A stretch of DNA of 37,140 bases from Chloroflexota bacterium (lineage in GTDB: Bacteria > Chloroflexota > Anaerolineae > Aggregatilineales > Phototrophicaceae): assembly GCA_026707665.1 (NCBI GenBank), contig JAPOWK010000137.1, forward strand, positions 1 to 37,140, given 5' to 3'. The position numbers and the translations under genes are program-made. Every line of letters begins with the position of its first letter. Within the stretch, counting starts at the first letter, position 1. The notes below the pieces were generated by a model that worked only from the letters and a program-made list of their open reading frames with translations, was not told the DNA's origin and ran no database searches. Shown here piece after piece: positions 15,832-24,776 of this stretch.

Positions 15832-16505
15832 CGGAATTTGATCTGACAATCGATTTCGATTTTGACGGGTTTGAAGAAGAGGTGTACGCCGCGGCGCGCG
15901 CGGTCTTTGCCAAGCTGCAAAATGACCGGTCCGACGAATTGTTTTATACATTCAATTTCTGCACTGGCGATGTGACGCAAGATGTAGTCATCTATGTGAA
16001 CACGGAAGAAGAACTAGACCGTTTCGCGCGCAGCGAATTGCAGCGCGACGATCGCTATCTGGATGTGCCATTTGAAGATTTCAGAACATATTGGCGCTAT
16101 CAGCCGAGCAGCCTCATGCTGATTTATGGCAAAAGCGAGGCCGAGTTTGCCAAGCGCTTCGCAAAAGCAAATGATATGCTGTGGGCGCTGAAGAGCCAGA
16201 TTGAAGAAATGGAAGATGAATTGCTGGACGATGACGAATTGGACGAAGATGACTACTATGAAGCTTTGTTTGAGACGGTTTACGAGCCGATAGAAGAAAG
16301 GCTCAAAAGCGTACTGCGGCGTCTGGATAATGAAAGCGCCTTTGAGATCACCAACACGCGCAGGAATATACACCTGGGCGTGATGCAATCAAATTGGGAT
16401 TACGACATGCTGCCCGGCCCCTTTGAGGATATTAACCCAACGGAGTCTTGCCGCAGATACGAACAGGACGCGGCCATTTTCCAGCGTGTGAATGCGATCC
16501 TCTAG
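15828..16505 (+). CDS. DUF4303-like protein, array member 2
   Basis: 225 residues from GTG 15828, which overlaps the stop of the duplicated rodZ tail (GTGA). AAGGAGG lies just upstream. It shares the architecture of array member 1: IDFDFDGFEEEVYAAARAVF matches IDFDFEALEAELY, VIYVNTEEELDRFAR matches SIAANTERGLEVTAR, and the C-terminal FEITNTRRNIHLGVM matches YELNNQRENVTLQLM. Identity is nevertheless low, in sharp contrast to the near-identical flanks. A very acidic stretch (about 126-142, EEMEDELLDDDELDEDD) is specific to this copy. Function unknown. No transmembrane segment or signal peptide. Confidence 0.7.
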   Translation: MTEFDLTIDFDFDGFEEEVYAAARAVFAKLQNDRSDELFYTFNFCTGDVTQDVVIYVNTEEELDRFARSELQRDDRYLDVPFEDFRTYWRYQPSSLMLIYGKSEAEFAKRFAKANDMLWALKSQIEEMEDELLDDDELDEDDYYEALFETVYEPIEERLKSVLRRLDNESAFEITNTRRNIHLGVMQSNWDYDMLPGPFEDINPTESCRRYEQDAAIFQRVNAIL

Positions 16506-16559
16506 AGCGAGAGAGACCCGGCAGTTTTAACCGTCAGCCAGGCGCGGATTTGGAGTGTG

Positions 16560-18026
16560 ATGACAAAGCGAAAAAAGCGTAAACGCAAAGACAACTACTA
16601 CCTGCTCAGCTTGGGCTGCGCCAAGAACACGGTGGACAGCGAGAGCATGGCGCAGGTGCTGCAGCAGAGCGGCATGCGCGGCGTCGGCGACCCGGACGCG
16701 GCCGAGGTGCTGATCGTCAATACCTGCGGCTTCATCAATGCGGCCAAGGAAGAATCGGTGGAGGCATTGCGCGAGTTGGTGGAGATCAAGCGCGCCGACC
16801 AGATGGTGATCGCGGCCGGTTGCCTGTCGCAGCGCTACGGCGATACGCTGGTGCAGGAGGTGCCCGGGCTGGATGGCGTCATCGGCACGCGGCGCTGGAT
16901 GGACATCTTCGATCTCATCCGGCGGCTGCGCGGGCGCAAACATCCCGAGCCGCTTTATCATCTGCCGGGCGATGCCGATGTGGTCGGGCGCGATGAGCGC
17001 GGCGTGCTGCGTGCGAGCGTACAGGGCGCTTCGGCTTATCTGAAGATCGCCGATGGCTGCCGGCGTCCTTGCGCTTTCTGCGCCATCCCGCGGATCAAGG
17101 GCACGGCGGTGAGCAGACCGCTGGAAGCGATCGTAGCGGAGGCGGTGCGGCTGCAGGAGATGGGCGTCAAGGAAGTCATGCTGATCGCGCAGGACAGCAC
17201 CGATTACGGTTATGACCTGGGGATGAAGAATGGCTTGGCGCATCTGCTGGATGCGATTGTGGAGGCGGCGCCGGGCATCCCCTGGCTGCGCATCTTGTAC
17301 GCTTATCCGGGTTATGTGACGCGGCGCCTGATGGAGACGATGGCGCGGCACGAGCAGGTCCTGCCTTATCTGGATATCCCGCTGCAGCATGGCCACCGCG
17401 AGACTTTGAAGCGCATGAAGAGGCCGGCGAAGGTGGAATGGGTTTACGATACGATTGCTTCGCTGCGCGAATTGATGCCGGGGCTGGCCGTGCGCACGAC
17501 CTTCATCGTCGGCTACCCGGGCGAGACTGATGAGGAATTCGCGGCGCTGCTGAAGATGGCGAGCGAGTTGGAATTCGACCGCGTCGGCGCCTTTCAGTAC
17601 AGCTATGAGCTAGGAACACCGAGCGCGGCGCTGCCCAATCATGTCGATGACGCGATTAAGCAGGAGCGCTACGAACGCCTGATGGAGTTGCAAAGCGGGA
17701 TCAGCCTGAAGAAGAATCAAGCGCTGGTCGGGCGGACGTTGGATATCCTCGTTGAGGGGCATGGCGCCGGTGAAGACGAAAATGGCGCGGAAACCGGCGA
17801 TGTGATCAGCCTGGGCCGCAGTTATCGCGACGCGCCCGAAATCGATGGCTACGTTTTGGTGGAAGGCGAACTGCCGGTCGGAGAGATCGTGCCCGTTCGC
17901 ATCACCGGCGCGACGACTTATGATTTAGTAGCGACGGTGGACGTCGGCGCCCCGGTCGTGATCGAAGCGGGTCGGGTATATGGCGCGGGGATGATTGAAC
18001 CCCCACCCCAAACCCCTCCCCCATAA
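16560..18026 (+). CDS. rimO: Ribosomal protein uS12 methylthiotransferase RimO
   Basis: 488 residues. The N-terminal MTTase domain carries Cys20, Cys56 (VNTCGF) and Cys88 (AAGCLSQRYG), ligands of the first 4Fe-4S cluster. The radical-SAM domain has CRRPCAFC (Cys167, Cys171, Cys174) and the family segments LRILYAYPGYV and PYLDIPLQH. A TRAM domain lies at about 390-478. RimO beta-methylthiolates the conserved aspartate of ribosomal protein S12. ATG 16560 with GGAG is preferred over GTG 16557. The last nine residues (EPPPQTPPP) and the stop are encoded by an intergenic palindromic repeat. Residues 13-31 correspond to the fragment duplicated at 15730-15787. Confidence 0.95.
   Translation: MTKRKKRKRKDNYYLLSLGCAKNTVDSESMAQVLQQSGMRGVGDPDAAEVLIVNTCGFINAAKEESVEALRELVEIKRADQMVIAAGCLSQRYGDTLVQEVPGLDGVIGTRRWMDIFDLIRRLRGRKHPEPLYHLPGDADVVGRDERGVLRASVQGASAYLKIADGCRRPCAFCAIPRIKGTAVSRPLEAIVAEAVRLQEMGVKEVMLIAQDSTDYGYDLGMKNGLAHLLDAIVEAAPGIPWLRILYAYPGYVTRRLMETMARHEQVLPYLDIPLQHGHRETLKRMKRPAKVEWVYDTIASLRELMPGLAVRTTFIVGYPGETDEEFAALLKMASELEFDRVGAFQYSYELGTPSAALPNHVDDAIKQERYERLMELQSGISLKKNQALVGRTLDILVEGHGAGEDENGAETGDVISLGRSYRDAPEIDGYVLVEGELPVGEIVPVRITGATTYDLVATVDVGAPVVIEAGRVYGAGMIEPPPQTPPP
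16596..16653 (+). repeat. 58-bp direct repeat, copy 2 (inside intact rimO)
   Basis: Matches 15730-15787 with one mismatch. It encodes RimO residues 13-31, around YYLLSLGCAKNTVDSESMA. Confidence 0.95.
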
Positions 18027-18111
18027 AGAGGGAGGGGCTTCGCGCGCCGAATTCAAGACTTGTAGCTCCCCTTCCCTAGCTCGCTGGGGAAGGGGCCGGG
18101 GGATGGGGTGG
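18001..18111. repeat. Composite two-hairpin palindromic element overlapping the rimO stop
   Basis: CCCCTCCC/GGGAGGGG (18013-18037) and CCCCTTCCC/GGGAAGGGG (18068-18095) are framed by CCCCACCCC at the left and GGGGATGGGGTGG at the right. The layout is the same as the element at 10967-11149. It lies between convergent rimO and the O-methyltransferase gene and could double as a bidirectional transcription barrier, although no T-run follows. Confidence 0.75.
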
Positions 18112-18178
18112 AAAAAGCCCGCTGGCATGACCCAGTGGGCGGACAAGCCTTACAATTTTTGAATCTGTCGAATAGACC

Positions 18179-18826
18179 TTATTGAGTCTTTACGCCGATC
18201 GCGATGCCATCGCCGACTTCGATGATGGTGCTGTCGAACTGCGGATGTTCCGCCAGCATCTGATTGAAGGCAACCATGGCGTGGTCGTCTTCGGTCTGCG
18301 GCTTAAAGATGTTACCTTGCCAAAAGGCGTTGTCGGCGATGACCGCGCCGCCCAAGCGAAGATTGTCCGCCGCCCATTCGAGATACTTGTGATAACTCCC
18401 CTTGTCGGCGTCGATGAACATCAGATCGTAGGGTCCGTCCGCCGCCAGCTTTGGCAGCACCTGTAGACCCGCCCCTTGCAGAACGGTCACCTTGTCCGCC
18501 AAGCCGGCGTGTTCGAAGTGGGCGCGCGCTACCTCGGCGTGGAGGCTGCTCACTTCAATGGTTATGAGCTGGCCATCGGCGGGCAAGGCGCGAGCGATGC
18601 AGATGCCGCTGTAGCCGGCGAGGGCGCCGACTTCGACGACGCGCTTGGCGCCGCAGAGCCGCACCAGCATTTGCAATAGCTTGGCTTCATTCGGCTCCAG
18701 GCTGATTTGCGGGATGCCGTGGGCCGCCGTTTGCCCCCGCACGTAGCGCAGCGTATCGTCTTCGCGCACGAAGAGTTTGTTGACATAAGCATTGCAGCGC
18801 TCGGCAAGATTTTGGATCATCTTCAT
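18179..18826 (-). CDS. O-methyltransferase of the caffeoyl-CoA OMT type (class I SAM)
   Basis: 215 residues. The SAM-binding motif I is VVEVGALAGYSGICIARALP (about 63-82), followed by GQLITIEVSS, then FIDADKGSYHKYLEW (metal/SAM-side Asp residues) and ADNAFWQGNIF, all characteristic of the divalent-metal-dependent CCoAOMT/COMT-like family. The acceptor in bacteria is usually unknown (catechol-like molecules). ATG overlaps the stop of the rnz gene by ATGA, so the two are translationally coupled. It is the last gene of a three-gene minus-strand group. Confidence 0.93.
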   Translation of the reverse strand: MKMIQNLAERCNAYVNKLFVREDDTLRYVRGQTAAHGIPQISLEPNEAKLLQMLVRLCGAKRVVEVGALAGYSGICIARALPADGQLITIEVSSLHAEVARAHFEHAGLADKVTVLQGAGLQVLPKLAADGPYDLMFIDADKGSYHKYLEWAADNLRLGGAVIADNAFWQGNIFKPQTEDDHAMVAFNQMLAEHPQFDSTIIEVGDGIAIGVKTQ

Positions 18827-19812
18827 TCATCTCCTAGGGGCAATTCATCTTCGGATTCGGTGTCAAACTGTGATTCCAGCTTCTGCGGCAGTTTATCACG
18901 GAATACGGCAAAGTGGTCCAGGTCGCGCACGACGTAGGAGTTGGGAAAAATCTTGCGGACTTCGCTGATCACTTCAAATTCGCGATAGCGGCGCGATATA
19001 TGGGTCAAGAAGAGATATTTCACATTGCATTCCCGCGCCAGATCAGCCGCTTGGCGCGCGGTGATATGGCCGACCTGACTCGCGATATCGGCGTGTCGCT
19101 CGAGATAGGTCGATTCGATCACCAGGGCGTCGGCGTTTTGAACCGCGTCATGAATGTCATCGGTGCGCGCGAGATCGCCGGTGATGACGACCTTCGCGCC
19201 TTTGACGACATCGCCCAGGACTTCGTCGGGATGCACGAGGCGGCCAGCTGGGGTAACGATTGTTTCGCCTTCGACGAGTTGCCGTCTTTCGGGACCGTGG
19301 GGAACGCCAAGCGCTTCCGCTTTCTCGGCCATAAAGGGACGGCGCGAATCCTCTTCAAATATGTAGCCGTAACATTCGCGGCCCCGGTGCGATACGGGAA
19401 AGGCGCGGACGGTAAACTTACGTCCCTGAAAGAGAATCTCGTCGCTTTTGACGCGATAGAAATAGATGGGGACAGGCGGCGACTGTCGCCGGAAGATCAC
19501 CTGGTAGACCAGGGCTTGCACGCGTTCGATGGCGGGAAGGCCGGCCCAAATGTGAATTTCGTCAAGCGCTTCCCAACGGCCGTAGGTGGAAAGCAAGCCG
19601 CCCAAACCGAGAATATGGTCGAGGTGAGCGTGGGTCAGGAAGATGCGGTTGAGCCGCTTAAAGCCGATGCCGCTCCGCAGAATCTGGCGCTGTGTGCCTT
19701 CGCCGCAATCGACCAGAAAGCGCTGCTCGCCCGCCAGGACCGCCAGCGCCGGCAAGCCTCGATAGACCGATGGCGCCGAGGCTGAAGTGCCAAGAAAGAC
19801 GAGCTCGAACAT
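18823..19812 (-). CDS. rnz: Ribonuclease Z (tRNA 3'-processing endonuclease)
   Basis: 329 residues. Metallo-beta-lactamase fold with the zinc motif THAHLDHILGL (His61, His63, Asp65, His66). Further ligands are in FPVSHRGRECYGY and VITGDLARTDD, and LTHISRRY matches the typical C-terminal His. It cleaves tRNA precursors 3' of the discriminator base. The motif HAHLDH differs from the commoner HLHGDH but is within the family. The start ATG shares a base with the stop of the upstream glycosyltransferase gene (TAATG). An acidic C-terminal tail (ESEDELPLGDE) follows the core. Confidence 0.93.
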   Translation of the reverse strand: MFELVFLGTSASAPSVYRGLPALAVLAGEQRFLVDCGEGTQRQILRSGIGFKRLNRIFLTHAHLDHILGLGGLLSTYGRWEALDEIHIWAGLPAIERVQALVYQVIFRRQSPPVPIYFYRVKSDEILFQGRKFTVRAFPVSHRGRECYGYIFEEDSRRPFMAEKAEALGVPHGPERRQLVEGETIVTPAGRLVHPDEVLGDVVKGAKVVITGDLARTDDIHDAVQNADALVIESTYLERHADIASQVGHITARQAADLARECNVKYLFLTHISRRYREFEVISEVRKIFPNSYVVRDLDHFAVFRDKLPQKLESQFDTESEDELPLGDE

Positions 19813-21902
19813 TAGCCGCCACTTTCGTTGGATTCGGGCAAAGGCAGCACTTCAATGTCATAGAGGAAGATGCGGTCGCCATGCGGCTGGTCATCCTTCA
19901 GAGCAGGCAAACGAATCTGGTCGCTTTCTCGGTATGCGCCGACGGAGACGATATATTTCCCCGGCAAAATCGTTTCGCGCAGCTGCACCGGGGTCACTTG
20001 TATGAAAACATCACGTTCATGCAGCATGAGCGGGTTGACACTCATGACATCGCGGATGCCTATCGGCGTCACCGGATCAGCGAGGATGTGGTGCTTGAGG
20101 ATGATATCTGGGAGGAACTCGCCCTCGACTCGCCAGTAAGTGATCACATCGACGCTATCGCCGGGCAGGAACTCGCGCTTGACATCGGGCTCATAGCCGA
20201 GCAGGGTCAGATTGCCGCCGAAGCGGATTGGAGGCGCAATTGGCGCCAGAGCGCCCATTTCCGGCGCATAAGAAAGCGGCGCGGTCGTGGTAAAGGCGCC
20301 GGCGCGATCGGCCAGGAGCTGCGCCGTTTCGAGCTCGATGATGGCGTTACGCGGGACGTTGCCCTTCACCGGCTCTCCATGCGACAGCCACTCCTGCAAA
20401 TACGGGTGCACATCATCCTGCGCCGCGTCGTCAAAGAAGACGATACGCTGTTTCTCGCCGCCGTTGGCGAGCAAAAGGCTGCGGCTGCAATCCGCTTCAT
20501 GAAAGACAAACTCGGAGCGATTCATCAGAAGCAGCGTCTTGTCGCTATCCCCAAGGCTTGGTTCCGGCTGGTTGAAGTCCCATGAGGAATTGCAGAAGAC
20601 GACCGGCGTCTCGTCCCCGACTTTGTCGAGATAGTGGGCAATTTGCCCCAGCTCGCCACTCACAAGGGGCATCACGGCTTCATGACCGCGCCACTCGGCG
20701 ACTAGATCGGTCCAGGTCCAGAGGACATTTATGATCAGCAGCGCCAGTACACCGGCGACAGCCATGCGGCGAAAGATGACGTCGGCGAAAATGGGAGCGC
20801 GAATCAGCGAATAAAAGCCCATGCCGAAGAATATCGCCAGTTGCGGCAGAATGACGGTCATGCGGGCGAAATTCGGACTGTCTTCCACGATGAGGGCGGC
20901 CGGCAGCGACAGGACAAACATGATGAGCAGCAACATAAAGCGCGGGCGGTGGCGCCGCAAGAGGCAGACAACGACCCCGACAATCATCAGCAGGCCACTG
21001 AAGGCGTCAACCAATGGGCGCCCGGGCAGGTTTTGGAGCGGATTGGCGTCGCCGTTGGCGATGATCGCCAGCAATCCATCGCTGATTGAGCGCAGTAGCG
21101 CGTCGTTGTACTGCGAGAGAATGCGCTGACCCGCGGAGTACTGCGGCAAATTGATGGAGGAAATCAAATAGGGCATGCTGATGATCAACATGAGCAAGAT
21201 GGCGAAGCCGGTATAACTGCGGCGCTGCCGAAACATCAGATTCCGGATATAGAGCAAATGGGCGATATATGCCATCGCGCCGAGCACGATGAACAAGCTC
21301 GACGGATGCACATAGAAGCCGACGCCCAGGAGCGTGCCCAAGGCGGCAAAGGAGACAACATTGGAGGTGACGACGCGTGTCCGTCGATAGACCGGCAGAG
21401 AGCGCGCGAGCGCCAGCAGGGTCGCTGAAACGAGGAACAGGACGGTGGCATCGCTGGACACGGTACGCGCGAGCAGAATGCTGCTCATGTTGACGGTAAC
21501 CAAGCCGGCAGCCAGGACGCCCACAATTGGATTGAACAGGTGGTTGCCGAGGGTATAAATGATCGCGACTGAAAGCAGGCTCAGCCAGACGGAGGCTATG
21601 CGAAAGCCGATGGTGCCTTCGCCTACGAACGAGGTCACAAAGGCGATGAAGACGTGGAAGGCGCCTTCGCGTCCGCCATCTTCGCCCGGATAGAAAACAA
21701 AGATATCGCCCTGCCGGACATTATCAACCAGTCGTATGTTGACGATCTCTTGATCGCTGAAGCCCAGCGGCAGATTCGCAAGATCGTATGTGCGCAGAAG
21801 AGCGGCGAGCAAAAGCAGGATGATGACCAAGAAAAAACTCATCCTGCTGGTCATCAGGGCGTGGCCCTTGACCAAATTGATCAACGAAGATTTGGCTGTC
21901 AT
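19812..21902 (-). CDS. GT-C type (ArnT/PMT-like, GT39/GT83-like) membrane glycosyltransferase
   Basis: 696 residues. The N-terminal half has about ten hydrophobic helices, and the first loop holds LPLGFSDQE (Asp50, Glu52), the usual catalytic acidic pair position of polyprenyl-phosphate-sugar-dependent GT-C enzymes. Residues from about 420 form a soluble extracytoplasmic domain ending in IVSVGAYRESDQIRLPAL. Such proteins transfer sugars from lipid carriers to proteins or envelope lipids. Two starts are possible. ATG 21902 is only a few bases from where a TATACT promoter would start transcription, while ATG 21854 (MTSRMSFFLV) directly precedes the first helix. It is the first gene of the group with rnz and the O-methyltransferase. 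Confidence 0.8.
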   Translation of the reverse strand: MTAKSSLINLVKGHALMTSRMSFFLVIILLLLAALLRTYDLANLPLGFSDQEIVNIRLVDNVRQGDIFVFYPGEDGGREGAFHVFIAFVTSFVGEGTIGFRIASVWLSLLSVAIIYTLGNHLFNPIVGVLAAGLVTVNMSSILLARTVSSDATVLFLVSATLLALARSLPVYRRTRVVTSNVVSFAALGTLLGVGFYVHPSSLFIVLGAMAYIAHLLYIRNLMFRQRRSYTGFAILLMLIISMPYLISSINLPQYSAGQRILSQYNDALLRSISDGLLAIIANGDANPLQNLPGRPLVDAFSGLLMIVGVVVCLLRRHRPRFMLLLIMFVLSLPAALIVEDSPNFARMTVILPQLAIFFGMGFYSLIRAPIFADVIFRRMAVAGVLALLIINVLWTWTDLVAEWRGHEAVMPLVSGELGQIAHYLDKVGDETPVVFCNSSWDFNQPEPSLGDSDKTLLLMNRSEFVFHEADCSRSLLLANGGEKQRIVFFDDAAQDDVHPYLQEWLSHGEPVKGNVPRNAIIELETAQLLADRAGAFTTTAPLSYAPEMGALAPIAPPIRFGGNLTLLGYEPDVKREFLPGDSVDVITYWRVEGEFLPDIILKHHILADPVTPIGIRDVMSVNPLMLHERDVFIQVTPVQLRETILPGKYIVSVGAYRESDQIRLPALKDDQPHGDRIFLYDIEVLPLPESNESGG

Positions 21903-21912
21903 GCTGTCAGCA

Positions 21913-21918
21913 AGTATA
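21913..21918 (-). promoter_or_regulatory. Candidate -10 element for the glycosyltransferase-rnz-OMT group
   Basis: On the minus strand this reads TATACT (5/6). Its predicted start site lies almost at ATG 21902, implying either a leaderless message or use of the internal ATG 21854. The -35 is weak. Confidence 0.35.
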
Positions 21919-22028
21919 CCTCAGATTGCCCGCCAAGCGCTTTCAATGAACGCAAATTACAATAGCCAGCCGAGCGGGGCAGTGGACGCGTGAAGCCTGC
22001 ATATTCCAGGCTCATGTTGTTGATTCTG

Positions 22029-23261
22029 TTAATCGAAGGAGCCTCTGGCGGGGCAGATCGGCGCCCTGACTTTGCCGAGCGCGACGGGACCATCCGATGC
22101 GCGCGCGGGGATCTCGAAATCGCCGCATACCTTGCGCATATTGGCGACGGCGATATAGGCGGGCCGCGGTCCACTGCCATCGGGTTCGAGGATAGACCAC
22201 CAGTATTCTTCGTCAGCCGGCTGCCAGGCGGGATCGGGCAGATAGATCAGCGTCATCAAGCCGACCCAGGGGCGCCAATTGGCGATGGCGTATTCATAGG
22301 CGCGCTGCAGAAAATCGGCTTGCTGCCGCTCGGTAACGCTGAACCATTGATAATCAGGATTCACGCGGTCGGTCGTATATCCGAATTCCATGATCGCCAT
22401 TTGGCGCGCCTCGTCGCCGTAGCTGAGCATGATTTTACGCAGATCTTCGACGCGGCGAAAGGTAAACCAGCGATGCTTCGCTTCTTTATCGTCTGGTCCG
22501 ATCTCAGGCGGGGCGTAACCCGGCGCGTGCACGCCAACCACGTCTACGTAGCGCTGAAAGCCATTGCGATACATTTGGTCGAAATAGATATCATCGGGCA
22601 AGGCGGCGTCATCGTTATTGCCGGTGGGCGCCAGACCGGCCGAGATCAGCGTCGCGTTTGGGTCGGACCGGCGGATTGCGCCGCTGCAGGCGGACAGCAA
22701 TTTGACGTAGCCGGCCGGGTCAGGGCGTTTGTCTCCCCATTCGCGGCTGAGATTGGGCTCGTTCCAGATCTGATAGGCGCTGATCCTTCCCCGGTAGCGC
22801 TCGGCAATCGCGGCGCAGAAATCAGCCCAGCGGGACATATCGGCCGGCGGCGCGTCGCGGGCGTCAAGGGCGTCGGGCGCGCGCGCCCACCCGGGCGCCT
22901 GCCCCAGGCGAATGACGAGTTGCAATTCGCGGCGCTCGACCTCGTCGAGGATGCGATCAGCCTGCGTCCAATCCCAGATGCCGGGCAGCGGCTCGATATC
23001 GCGCCAGGCGAAAGTCTGCTTGACGTGGCTGAACGACATTAATCGGACCAGGTCCAGGTGAACGCCGGCGCTGCCCCCGTCCCACCACAAAAATGTGTGC
23101 ACACCGTAAGTCAGCGAGGGAAAAGGCGCGTTGGCGACGGCGCTTGCCTTGAAGGGATCCCAGTGCGGCTGCAGGGCGCGCCACCCTAGCAGTGCGATAG
23201 CCGTCACCAAGAGGTAAACGAGCGCCAAACCCAGCAGCTTGTGGCCAGTGATGCCCCGCAT
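22029..23261 (-). CDS. Clan GH-A-like glycoside hydrolase, membrane-anchored (paralogue 3 of 3)
   Basis: 410 residues. An N-terminal hydrophobic helix (about 8-27) anchors or exports the protein. A TIM-barrel domain follows, with VKQTFAWRDIEPLPGIWDW, acid/base QIWNEPNLSREW (Glu168) and nucleophile IMEFGYTTD (Glu292) at the ends of strands 4 and 7, the GH-A pattern seen in GH5, GH39 and similar families. The substrate is unassigned. One base separates its ATG from the stop of the upstream paralogue, so they form an operon. There is no Pro/Thr linker, unlike its two relatives. Confidence 0.83.
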   Translation of the reverse strand: MRGITGHKLLGLALVYLLVTAIALLGWRALQPHWDPFKASAVANAPFPSLTYGVHTFLWWDGGSAGVHLDLVRLMSFSHVKQTFAWRDIEPLPGIWDWTQADRILDEVERRELQLVIRLGQAPGWARAPDALDARDAPPADMSRWADFCAAIAERYRGRISAYQIWNEPNLSREWGDKRPDPAGYVKLLSACSGAIRRSDPNATLISAGLAPTGNNDDAALPDDIYFDQMYRNGFQRYVDVVGVHAPGYAPPEIGPDDKEAKHRWFTFRRVEDLRKIMLSYGDEARQMAIMEFGYTTDRVNPDYQWFSVTERQQADFLQRAYEYAIANWRPWVGLMTLIYLPDPAWQPADEEYWWSILEPDGSGPRPAYIAVANMRKVCGDFEIPARASDGPVALGKVRAPICPARGSFD

Positions 23262-23262
23262 A

Positions 23263-24702
23263 TTAGGAATCCAAGCGAGCCAGATAATCCTGCTGCCAAG
23301 CCCGAATGGAATCGTAGGCGGGGCGGAAGGTGAAACCAGGACCGATCAATGAGTAGGGTACGTTGTCGTTGCTGATGGCGTAGCCGGCTTGAGGACCGAA
23401 GTTAAAGTTCCAAACAAAAGCCAGCCAGACGAAGCCCCAATCTTCCATATTTGTCATGGCTTTGGGGATCCATTCCGCCTGTTCCGCGAGCGTATTATCC
23501 AGGGAAAATTCAAAACCCTGGCGCGCCCCGCCAAGGTCTTCCGAGGAGGGCCAGCCAAACTCGGTCACGCAAAGCTTGGTGCCTCCCCCGGCCGCGCTGA
23601 TGCGTTGGGCATAGCCTTCCAGGGTGCTGCGGAAGCTCCAGCTATGATGCTGGTTGGTGAAGGGACCTCTGAAGATGGCAGTCGGATCGTCGGGGATATC
23701 GAGATAGCGGTAATCCGGGCTGACGTTGTAGCCGTTGTGATGGGCGCCGACGCAGTCCGCCCAATCCAGCATGCCCGCTTCGATTTGGCGTTCCATGTAT
23801 TTGAAATCGTCCACCGCCGATACGCCGTCGTCGATACCGGTTGGCGAGGGGGCGCCGCTAATGACAATGATGCCCGGTTCAAGCGCTTTGACGGTCTCGT
23901 AAGTGGCGCGCAGGAGCGCGACATATCTTTCCGCGCTGAGCCCGTGCGCCGAAGTCCATTCGCGATCCAGGTTCTGCTCATTCCAAACTTCAATAGCGTG
24001 GATCTGGCCCGGATAGCGAGTGAGGATTGCGGCAACAAAGTCGGCAAATGTCTGCGGATCGGCCGGCGGTCCGTGCCTGCTGAGGTCAGCGTCTGGCTCG
24101 CGCGCCCAGTCCGGCGCGGTCATGATGGAGAGCAGCATCCGGATATTGAATCTTTGGGCGCTCGGCATGACGAAGTCAAGCAGGCGCCAGTCTATTTCGC
24201 CCGGTTCCGGCTCCAGCTGTTCCCAACGCAGCTGCTGCTTCACCCAGCGCATGCCCAGATCGGCGCTGACCGAGCGATACCAATTGTCTTGATTGTCCGA
24301 ATTGAAATCGGGCGACTGTTCCACCTGGATGCCGACCTCGTAGCGCGTCACCTCGACGGGCAGCGCGGTCGGTATCGGCGTCGGGGACGGCACTGGCGTA
24401 AAGGTCGGCTCTGGCGTGATTTCTTCCAGGAAGACCGGCATGGTCGGCTCGGGCTGCGTAGGCGTGGGCGAGAATGTGGGCTGGGGCGATGCGCTGGGCA
24501 GCACGACCATGACCTCTGTCGCTGCTTCCGCGGCCGTGGCAGCGGAGGCGAGGGGCAGCGGATTGCCCGAGCCGGGTTCAAAGCGCTCGGAGGTATAAGT
24601 AAAGTAGATGGCAAGAAACGTAACCATCACCACAATCAAGGTAATGGCGAGCCAGATAATGACAAAGCCGCGAATCTGTTTGTGTACCGCTTTGGTTACC
24701 AC
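23263..24702 (-). CDS. Clan GH-A-like glycoside hydrolase with Pro/Thr linker (paralogue 2 of 3)
   Basis: 479 residues from GTG 24702, with GGAG seven bases upstream. One N-terminal transmembrane helix (about 11-33), then a Pro/Thr/Ser-rich extracytoplasmic linker (about 68-112), then the TIM barrel. Acid/base is EVWNEQNLDREW (Glu242), with Gln where relatives have Pro, and the nucleophile is VTEFGWPSSED (Glu381). The YRSVSADLGMRWVKQQLRWEQLEP region matches the other paralogues. It is probably displayed on the cell surface and acts on a polysaccharide. The substrate is unknown. Confidence 0.85.
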   Translation of the reverse strand: MVTKAVHKQIRGFVIIWLAITLIVVMVTFLAIYFTYTSERFEPGSGNPLPLASAATAAEAATEVMVVLPSASPQPTFSPTPTQPEPTMPVFLEEITPEPTFTPVPSPTPIPTALPVEVTRYEVGIQVEQSPDFNSDNQDNWYRSVSADLGMRWVKQQLRWEQLEPEPGEIDWRLLDFVMPSAQRFNIRMLLSIMTAPDWAREPDADLSRHGPPADPQTFADFVAAILTRYPGQIHAIEVWNEQNLDREWTSAHGLSAERYVALLRATYETVKALEPGIIVISGAPSPTGIDDGVSAVDDFKYMERQIEAGMLDWADCVGAHHNGYNVSPDYRYLDIPDDPTAIFRGPFTNQHHSWSFRSTLEGYAQRISAAGGGTKLCVTEFGWPSSEDLGGARQGFEFSLDNTLAEQAEWIPKAMTNMEDWGFVWLAFVWNFNFGPQAGYAISNDNVPYSLIGPGFTFRPAYDSIRAWQQDYLARLDS

Positions 24703-24776
24703 ATCAGCTCCTGCCAGTCATCGCCTGCATAGAGCTTACATCAATCGGCGCCAGCGCGGGAGACATTTCGAACCGG

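Noticed and set aside
14924..16653. Simple recent tandem duplication
   Set aside because: The flanks are nearly identical but the enclosed genes are strongly diverged and the downstream spacers differ, which a recent duplication of one unit cannot produce.
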